From the NCBI GenBank assembly GCA_023397655.1, contig JAEWTW010000028.1, forward strand, positions 62,001 through 126,000: a DNA stretch of 64,000 nucleotides, written 5' to 3'. Position 1 is the stretch's first letter, and every line of letters begins with the position of its first letter. The DNA comes from Bacillota bacterium. Its GTDB lineage: Bacteria > Bacillota > Clostridia > Christensenellales > SZUA-584. Made by a program: the position numbers and the translations under genes. This document shows, piece by piece, positions 59,058-64,000 of this stretch. Below the pieces are notes generated by a model, which was not told the DNA's origin, searched no databases, and saw nothing but the letters and a program-made list of their open reading frames with translations.

Positions 59058-60068
59058 ATGAGAAGATCCAGCCGATTGAGCCCGGAAGGAATGGTGCTGC
59101 TGGGCATCGTCCTTTTTGTGCTGCTGGCCATACTTTATCCGGCCATTGGCGTGCTGCTGGGCAAAAAGAGCCCGCCGCCATCTGCCTCTCAAGCGCCCGG
59201 TTCACCCGACTTTGAGGTGATCAGAGAAAACCATGACGGTGAAAACCCCACCATATCGGTGTGGCTGGACGGAACGCTGACCGACATGCCGCTGGAGGAA
59301 TACCTGGTCGGTGTGGTGGCCGGCGAAATGCCCGCATCCTATGAACCCGAGGCGCTTAAGGCTCAGGCTGTCGCAGCCCGCACCTACACGCTGTACAAGA
59401 AGGAACACGGCGGCTGCTCCGCGCACAAGGGGGCGGACATCTGCACCGACAGCGGGCATTGTCAGGCCTATGTGACGGATGCCGAGATGACGAAAAACTG
59501 GGGCGGCAACAAGGCCGCCAACCTCGCCAAGATCACCGACGCCATCAACGCCACGCGCGGCGAGGAGATATTGTATGACGGCGAGGAGATACAGGTGTTC
59601 TATCACGCCTCTGCCGGCGGACGCACAGAAGACAGCGAAAACGTCTATGCACAGGCTTTGCCCTATCTACGAAGCGTGGACAGCGAAGGCGAGGAGGATT
59701 CCCGCAACTACTACGGCGAGGTCTCCGTCGGCCTCAGCGACTTTAAAAAGAAGCTGCAGAAGTTTTCCTCCGGCATCAGCTTCGACGGCGTACCGCTGGT
59801 CGGAGAGATCGTCCGTTTCGACAGCGGACGCGTGGAAAGCATCGAAATCGGCAGCCAGACGTTCACCGGACGCGAGGTTCGTGAGGTGTTTGGGCTGAAC
59901 TCGGCCAACTTCACCATCGACCAGTCCGCAGACAGCGTCACTTTTCATACGGTGGGCTTTGGCCATGGCGTGGGTATGAGCCAAACAGGCGCCAATGCGA
60001 TGGCCAAAAAGGGTGCGGACTACATCGATATTCTCACGCACTATTTTTCCGGCGTCACCGTCAGTTAG
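59058..60068 (+). CDS. spoIID: Stage II sporulation protein D (engulfment peptidoglycan hydrolase), 336 aa
   Basis: Membrane-anchored lytic transglycosylase needed for engulfment. One transmembrane segment at about residues 12-34, then SLEEYLVGVVAGEMPASY-type start of the SpoIID domain (here MPLEEYLVGVVAGEMPASYEP), AQAVAARTYTLYK, the glycan-binding stretch YHASAGGRTEDSENV, and GHGVGMSQTGANAMAKKGADY near the end. The ATG at 59058 follows AGGGGGTG; three more codons are open upstream. It follows murA by 44 bases. Confidence 0.93.
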   Translation: MRRSSRLSPEGMVLLGIVLFVLLAILYPAIGVLLGKKSPPPSASQAPGSPDFEVIRENHDGENPTISVWLDGTLTDMPLEEYLVGVVAGEMPASYEPEALKAQAVAARTYTLYKKEHGGCSAHKGADICTDSGHCQAYVTDAEMTKNWGGNKAANLAKITDAINATRGEEILYDGEEIQVFYHASAGGRTEDSENVYAQALPYLRSVDSEGEEDSRNYYGEVSVGLSDFKKKLQKFSSGISFDGVPLVGEIVRFDSGRVESIEIGSQTFTGREVREVFGLNSANFTIDQSADSVTFHTVGFGHGVGMSQTGANAMAKKGADYIDILTHYFSGVTVS

Positions 60069-60172
60069 TCCTTCCGTAATATAGAACCGCCCCTCCCTCT
60101 TTGAAGGGCAGTCTGAAAGCGGCCTGCATAAGCTTCGAATAATTCTGATTATTCTCGTATTTTTATAACTTT

Positions 60173-60192
60173 GACGCATATGCGTCTTTTTT
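60173..60192 (+). terminator. Rho-independent terminator after spoIID
   Basis: GACGCATATGCGTC (60173-60186) is a perfect palindrome followed by TTTTTT. It lies 104 bases past the spoIID stop and ahead of spoIIQ. Confidence 0.7.
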
Positions 60193-60223
60193 GTTTTATA
60201 CGCTTACGCACGTTTTTTGCATG

Positions 60224-60253
60224 GTATGTTTTTATGCAAAAAAGGGAAAGATG
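60224..60253 (+). promoter_or_regulatory. Possible sigma-F/G promoter of spoIIQ
   Basis: GTATG (60224-60228), about 15-16 bases, GGGAAAGATGA (60244 onward) resembles the forespore sigma-F pattern (GYATA, GGNNANANT). Known spoIIQ genes are sigma-F dependent. It lies within a 10-bp inverted repeat (TTTTTTGCAT at 60213-60222, ATGCAAAAAA at 60234-60243) that might affect start or folding of the leader. Confidence 0.4.
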
Positions 60254-60274
60254 ATTGCGTGGAGGTGTGAAACA

Positions 60275-61006
60275 ATGAATATGAAGAACATCAAGGAGAA
60301 AATCACGAAAAAAATAAACCGTCAGAGTGTCAAGACATTCCTGCAGAAGCAGGGTCTGTACGTGCTGATCTTTTTATGCGTGGCTGCAGCGGGCATCACC
60401 GCCATCATCGCATGGCCCAGAGACGACGGCAGCCAGACACAAGTAGGTGAAAACGATCAGGGTGTGTCCATCAACGAAGGAACATCGCTGGAGGACGAGC
60501 TGGCCATGTTAACGCCGAAGCCCAGCCTCTCACCGTCCCCCACCGCAGCGCCCACAGCCACGGTGGAGCCCAAAGCATCCGGCAAGCCGGCATCCAACGG
60601 CAGCGGTTCCATCAAGCTGAGAAAACCGGTGGATGGCAAAATCATCAACAGCTTCTCGGGCGACGAGCTGGTTTTCTACGCTTCACTGAACGTATGGGCC
60701 ACGCATAACGGTGTGGACATACAGGCAGATAACGGAGCCAGTGTACTGGCAGCGCTGTCCGGCACAGTGTCCCAGGCTTATACCAATGAAGCGGACGGCG
60801 GCGTGGTCATCATCTCCCACTCCGACAAATCGGAAACGATCTACTCAGGTCTCGGAGAGCTGATGGTCACCGAAGGGGACAAGGTCAACGGCGGTGATGT
60901 GATCGGTAAGTTGGGTGAGCTGCCCAAGGAGCTGGATCTTCCCAGCCATCTGCACTTTGAATATAAGGTGGACGGCAAGTGGAAGGATCCCGCCAAATTT
61001 TTCTAA
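60275..61006 (+). CDS. spoIIQ: SpoIIQ-type M23 peptidase-domain protein, 243 aa
   Basis: Forespore side of the engulfment channel (partner SpoIIIAH). One transmembrane segment at about 28-46, a Pro/Ser/Thr-rich linker (about 80-110), then a LytM/M23 domain. The metal ligands look complete: HNGVD (His144, Asp148) and HLHFEY (His225, His227). In Bacillus SpoIIQ the first His is lost; in clostridial ones it is kept, so this one may be an active endopeptidase. The ATG at 60275 follows GGAGGTG; 28 upstream codons are open but include the promoter. Confidence 0.88.
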   Translation: MNMKNIKEKITKKINRQSVKTFLQKQGLYVLIFLCVAAAGITAIIAWPRDDGSQTQVGENDQGVSINEGTSLEDELAMLTPKPSLSPSPTAAPTATVEPKASGKPASNGSGSIKLRKPVDGKIINSFSGDELVFYASLNVWATHNGVDIQADNGASVLAALSGTVSQAYTNEADGGVVIISHSDKSETIYSGLGELMVTEGDKVNGGDVIGKLGELPKELDLPSHLHFEYKVDGKWKDPAKFF

Positions 61007-61041
61007 GCCCGTATTCCCATAAGTCCCGCAAAACATAAATC

Positions 61042-61075
61042 AAAAAAACAGGAGATCATCGGTCTCCTGTTTTTT
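61042..61075. terminator. Bidirectional rho-independent terminator
   Basis: AACAGGAGA (61047-61055) and TCTCCTGTT (61063-61071) form the stem, with A-run before and T-run after. It serves spoIIQ on the plus strand and the repeat-protein gene on the minus strand. Confidence 0.85.
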
Positions 61076-61079
61076 GCCT

Positions 61080-62519
61080 TTAGTTATTCGCATCGGGCAG
61101 CAGCCCGTCTGTCGGCTGATCAAACACCGATCCAAAGTCCTCTTCAGGCGGCGTTGTAGGCACCGGCGTAGGGCTTGGCGTCAGTTCAGCCGCGGGGCTC
61201 GGCGTGGGGGCTTCCGTTGGCGTCTCTGTCGCTGCTTCGGTGGGTGCCGTCGTCGCAATCACAGGCACAGCCCGATTGTTTTTACCAATCAACAGTACGC
61301 CCAGCACCACCAGCGTCACCACCAACAGTGACGAAACGGTGATGATCGAGGCAATCATTCCGCGGGTCATTCGCTCGTTCTCGGCCCGTACAGACTTCTG
61401 GTATGCCGCCTTATAATCAGCCTTGTATACAGGTGCAGCGGGATAGCTATCCTCTTCCTCATAGCTGTCGTCTTCGTCATCGTCCTCTTCGTCGCCGAAC
61501 TCCTGAACCTCCATGTCTATGGTGATGCTCGCCGGCACCTCTTCCGGCTCCGGCTCAGCGCTCTTGACACGAATCGGTTTCGTTATGCGAATGGGCTCCT
61601 TATACGCAATATGCGCCGTTTCTTCCGCTGCCGGTTCTTCAAACTCAAAACTGAGAGCCGCTTCATCCGATCCGCCATTAGCAGCTGCTGTCGCTTCGGT
61701 CGTCTCCGGCTCCTGTTCTGCGGCAAACGGCTCCGCTGCCACCGGCGGCTCCACGGTTATCGGCTCATCAGCTTCCGGCATCATTATGTCAGCTTCCTGC
61801 TCCGTCCCAGTTGATTCCTCAATAAATTCCGGCTCCGGTTCCGCTTTAGGCGACCGGTCCGCCTCCGTCAACTCCCCTTCAAAGCGAAATTCAATGGTCT
61901 CCTCCGGTTCATTTCCGTCATACTCCGGCGCATTGTCCTGCGCATACTCGTCATCCGAATACATCGGTTCGTTCGCCACGGCACGCGGTCTGCGGCCAAA
62001 CAGCGGCCTTCTTACGCGCACTGGCTCATCTTCCGGTTCGTCTTCCTCAAATTCAGGCGCATCGTCCTCCGGGTACTCTTCGTCCTCGTATTCCGGCTCT
62101 TCCGCCACGGCACGTGGTCTGCGCCCAAACAACGGCCTGCGCTGCCGTACAGGCTCCTCTTCTGGTTCCTGTTCCTCGTATTCCTCTGCTTCGTCCTCAG
62201 CGTACTCTTCGTCCTCGTACTCCGGCTCATCCGCCACAGGACGCGGCTTGCGCCCAAACAACGGCCTGCGCTGCCGTACAGGCTCCTCTTCTGGTTCCTG
62301 TTCCTCGTATTCCTCCGCTTCGTCCTCAGCGTACTCTTCGTCTTCGTACTCCGGCTCATCCGCTGTTGGCCGCTGCTTACGTCCGAACAGCGGCGCTTTG
62401 CGCTTCACCGGCTCAAAGTCGTCTTCCGTTGCTTCCAGATGCAGCAGGCTTGCGCCGCATTCCTCACACACATAAGCGCCGTTTCGGTTACGCGCGCCGC
62501 ATTCCTCACAAATAATCAT
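61080..62519 (-). CDS. Zinc-ribbon membrane protein with acidic tandem repeats, 479 aa
   Basis: Domain order: zinc ribbon at residues 4-22 (CEEC..., CEEC...); four tandem repeats of 43 residues at 39-210, each a basic PLFGRK/R patch followed by a Glu/Tyr/Asp-rich run; an acidic Pro/Glu region to about 385; one transmembrane segment near 395-417 (IASIITVSSLLVVTLVVLGVLL); a Pro/Thr/Ser-rich outer tail. I do not know the family. The ATG at 62519 follows GGAGG; the frame is open eight codons further up. It lies 58 bases past serS on the same strand. The topology (long acidic inner part, short outer tail) suits a scaffold or membrane-anchored binding platform; this is a guess. Confidence 0.8.
   Translation of the reverse strand: MIICEECGARNRNGAYVCEECGASLLHLEATEDDFEPVKRKAPLFGRKQRPTADEPEYEDEEYAEDEAEEYEEQEPEEEPVRQRRPLFGRKPRPVADEPEYEDEEYAEDEAEEYEEQEPEEEPVRQRRPLFGRRPRAVAEEPEYEDEEYPEDDAPEFEEDEPEDEPVRVRRPLFGRRPRAVANEPMYSDDEYAQDNAPEYDGNEPEETIEFRFEGELTEADRSPKAEPEPEFIEESTGTEQEADIMMPEADEPITVEPPVAAEPFAAEQEPETTEATAAANGGSDEAALSFEFEEPAAEETAHIAYKEPIRITKPIRVKSAEPEPEEVPASITIDMEVQEFGDEEDDDEDDSYEEEDSYPAAPVYKADYKAAYQKSVRAENERMTRGMIASIITVSSLLVVTLVVLGVLLIGKNNRAVPVIATTAPTEAATETPTEAPTPSPAAELTPSPTPVPTTPPEEDFGSVFDQPTDGLLPDANN
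61890..62405 (-). repeat. Four tandem 129-bp coding repeats
   Basis: Units at 62277-62405, 62148-62276, 62019-62147 and 61890-62018 encode the 43-residue repeats of the zinc-ribbon protein. The first three are very alike in DNA, the fourth has drifted. In-frame tandem copies can expand or contract by slippage or recombination. Confidence 0.85.
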
Positions 62520-62577
62520 TAATCGGCCTCCGTTTCCCGCCATTTCGCACAGCAGCAGGGTGCTCTTTTTTATCTGC

Positions 62578-63840
62578 TTACTTGATAACGTCGGTCTTCA
62601 TATATTCACGCAGCGCTTCGGGTATCTCCACGCTGCCATCCGGTCTCTGATAGTTTTCCAGTATCGCCGCCACCGTCCGCCCGATCGCCACACCACTGCC
62701 GTTGAGCGTATGCACAAACTCCGGCTTCGCTCCCGGTGCGCTGCGGTATTTGATGTTTGCCCGCCGCGCCTGAAAATCGAGGAAGTTGGAGCACGACGAT
62801 ATCTCCACATACCGCCCGTAGCTGGGCATCCACACCTCCAGGTCATATGTCTTGGCGGACGAGAACCCGAGGTCGCCCGTACACAGCTGCATCACGCGGT
62901 AGGGCAGCCCCAACCGCTGCAGCACCTTCTCGGCGTCCGCCGTCAGCGCTTCGTGCTCCGCGGCGGAATCCTCCGGCTTCGCGAACTTGACCAGCTCCAC
63001 CTTGTTGAACTGATGCTGACGGATCAGCCCGCGCGTATCGCGCCCCGCGCTGCCCGCCTCGGCCCGGAAACACGCGCTGTACGCCGTGTGGTACACGGGC
63101 AGCGTCTCCATGATGGTCTCACGGTACATGTTGGTCACCGGTACCTCCGCTGTGGGAATCAGGAAATAGTCCATATTCTTCACGGCAAAAGCGTCTTCCT
63201 CAAATTTGGGCAGCTGCCCGGTGCCCTGCATGGACGCGCGGTTCACCATATACGGCGGAAATACCTCCTCATATGGCCCTTCCAGCGTATGCAGGTCCAG
63301 CATAAAGCTGACCAGTGAACGTTCCAGCCGGCTGCCCAGCCCCTTGTAGAACACAAAACGCGCGCCCGTCACCGATGCCGCCGTCTCAAAATCCAGTATG
63401 CCCAGCGCCGTGCCGATATCCCAGTGCGCAAGCGGCTCATATTCAAACCGGCGCGGCTCACCCCAGCGTCTTAATTCCAGGTTATCCTTATCGCTCTCGC
63501 CCACCGGCACGTCCGCCATCGGCACGTTGGGCGTGGAAAGCAGTATGCTGCCGATCTCCGCGTCGATGCCTGCCAGCTCCGCGTCAATGTCCTTTACCTC
63601 GTCGGCAACGCGCTTCATCTCTTCCAGCAGCGCAGTTGTATCCTGCCCGGCTTTCTTCATTACGGGTATCTGTTTGGACGCCTCATTGCGCTGCGCTTTC
63701 AGCGTCTCCGTCTTCACGATCAATTCACGCCGCTTCTCGTCCAGCGCCGTCACCTTTTCCACCACGCCGGTCACGCCGCGGCTCGCAAGGCCTGTCTTAA
63801 CTTCTTCCGGATTGGTCCGTATCCTCTTGATGTCCAGCAT
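62578..63840 (-). CDS. serS: Seryl-tRNA synthetase, 420 aa
   Basis: Charges tRNA-Ser with serine. N-terminal coiled-coil arm (residues about 28-100: KVTALDEKRRELIVKTETLKA onward), then the class II core: FRAEAGSAGRDTRGLIRQHQF as motif 2 and SGVAIGRTVAAILENYQ as motif 3. Length is typical. AAGG lies six bases before the ATG. A good sigma-A promoter lies 37 bases upstream; no T-box leader is visible. Confidence 0.97.
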   Translation of the reverse strand: MLDIKRIRTNPEEVKTGLASRGVTGVVEKVTALDEKRRELIVKTETLKAQRNEASKQIPVMKKAGQDTTALLEEMKRVADEVKDIDAELAGIDAEIGSILLSTPNVPMADVPVGESDKDNLELRRWGEPRRFEYEPLAHWDIGTALGILDFETAASVTGARFVFYKGLGSRLERSLVSFMLDLHTLEGPYEEVFPPYMVNRASMQGTGQLPKFEEDAFAVKNMDYFLIPTAEVPVTNMYRETIMETLPVYHTAYSACFRAEAGSAGRDTRGLIRQHQFNKVELVKFAKPEDSAAEHEALTADAEKVLQRLGLPYRVMQLCTGDLGFSSAKTYDLEVWMPSYGRYVEISSCSNFLDFQARRANIKYRSAPGAKPEFVHTLNGSGVAIGRTVAAILENYQRPDGSVEIPEALREYMKTDVIK

Positions 63841-63876
63841 ATGATACCTTGTCCTTCACCTTTTAATCTAAAACAC

Positions 63877-63905
63877 ATTATCGCACAATTTGCCAGCTGG
63901 GGCAA
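63877..63905 (-). promoter_or_regulatory. Promoter of serS
   Basis: On the minus strand TTGCCC (63900-63905), 17 bases, GATAAT (63877-63882). The short untranslated leader leaves no room for a T-box. Confidence 0.6.
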
Positions 63906-63920
63906 CTTTTTTGCAGAACT

Positions 63921-64000
63921 TTACCCCCGCTCAAGCAGCAGCCCCATGCCACAGGGTAACAGGGCGGATTGTGCCGCCACAGCCTGCCTCTGTTCCATGC
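63921..64000 (-). CDS. Possible 3' end of an upstream gene (partial)
   Basis: On the minus strand an open frame enters from the right edge and ends with TAA at 63921-63923; 26 codons are visible (ending GMGLLLERG). Composition suits coding DNA and the serS promoter follows directly, but with so little sequence it may be chance. Confidence 0.3.
   Translation of the reverse strand, partial: MEQRQAVAAQSALLPCGMGLLLERG

Noticed and set aside
61890..62405. Regular repeats as a possible CRISPR array
   Set aside because: Units are 129 bp, contiguous without spacers, and encode an in-frame protein repeat.
63841..64000. T-box leader upstream of serS
   Set aside because: A promoter lies about 37 bases before the gene and no T-box sequence or specifier hairpin is visible.

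Overview
The window looks like chromosomal DNA from an anaerobic, endospore-forming, low-to-mid-GC Gram-positive bacterium of the Clostridia (a Christensenellales- or Oscillospirales-like lineage would fit, but this is inferred). The grounds are SpoIID and SpoIIQ beside a MurA paralogue, AGGAGG-type ribosome binding sites on most genes, several TTG/GTG starts, FGGY kinases, lipoprotein sugar-binding proteins and a cobalamin riboswitch. No phage, plasmid, IS, tRNA, rRNA or CRISPR was recognised.

Layout. (1) 1-14 kb, almost all minus strand: a large sugar or polyol catabolic region with a truncated sugar-binding lipoprotein, an unknown membrane-anchored protein, a GlpK-like kinase, two further FGGY kinases, a Fe-dependent alcohol dehydrogenase, a GldA-like dehydrogenase and four zinc alcohol dehydrogenases of two sub-types, then a plus-strand class II ketose-bisphosphate aldolase. 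The substrate is not evident. (2) 15-20.7 kb: a divergent island with a TIR-TM-helical-PDZ protein on one strand and, on the other, a four-gene operon of a membrane RCK/TrkA-like protein ending in a RyR domain, an M48-type metallopeptidase with a zinc ribbon, a small helical protein and a zinc-ribbon protein. This is the best candidate for an undescribed system. (3) 20.8-35.2 kb, minus: a complete N,N'-diacetylchitobiose pathway: GH94 chitobiose phosphorylase, phosphohexomutase, ROK-like kinase, NagA, NagB, a YesM/YesN-type two-component system and a carbohydrate ABC transporter with its own MsmK-like ATPase. (4) 35.4-38 kb, minus: a cobalamin-riboswitch-controlled pair, a UroD/MtaA-like protein fused to a thioredoxin-like domain and a CobW-type GTPase. 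(5) 38.2-50.4 kb, minus: an L-rhamnose operon (aldolase, isomerase, kinase, mutarotase, ribose-type ABC transporter) with a LacI-family regulator and two UroD-family genes of unknown role. (6) 50.6-55.3 kb: a pentulose-phosphate-3-epimerase-like gene, two zinc dehydrogenases and a sugar isomerase/epimerase, divergent from a DeoR-family regulator. (7) 55.3-64 kb: more conserved genes: a small protein, GNAT acetyltransferase, YgjP-like metallopeptidase, MurA, SpoIID, SpoIIQ, a repeat-rich zinc-ribbon membrane protein and seryl-tRNA synthetase.

How the parts fit. In region 3 phosphorolysis of chitobiose gives GlcNAc plus GlcNAc-1-phosphate; the kinase and the mutase bring both halves to GlcNAc-6-phosphate, which NagA and NagB turn into fructose-6-phosphate. 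In region 5 rhamnose is imported, anomerised, isomerised, phosphorylated and cleaved. The same two zinc-dehydrogenase sub-types occur as adjacent pairs three times (3.5-5.6, 10-12 and 51-53 kb), suggesting a repeated two-step oxidation or epimerisation module. Region 2 contains no metabolic enzyme and its domain types are those of bacterial conflict and signalling systems.
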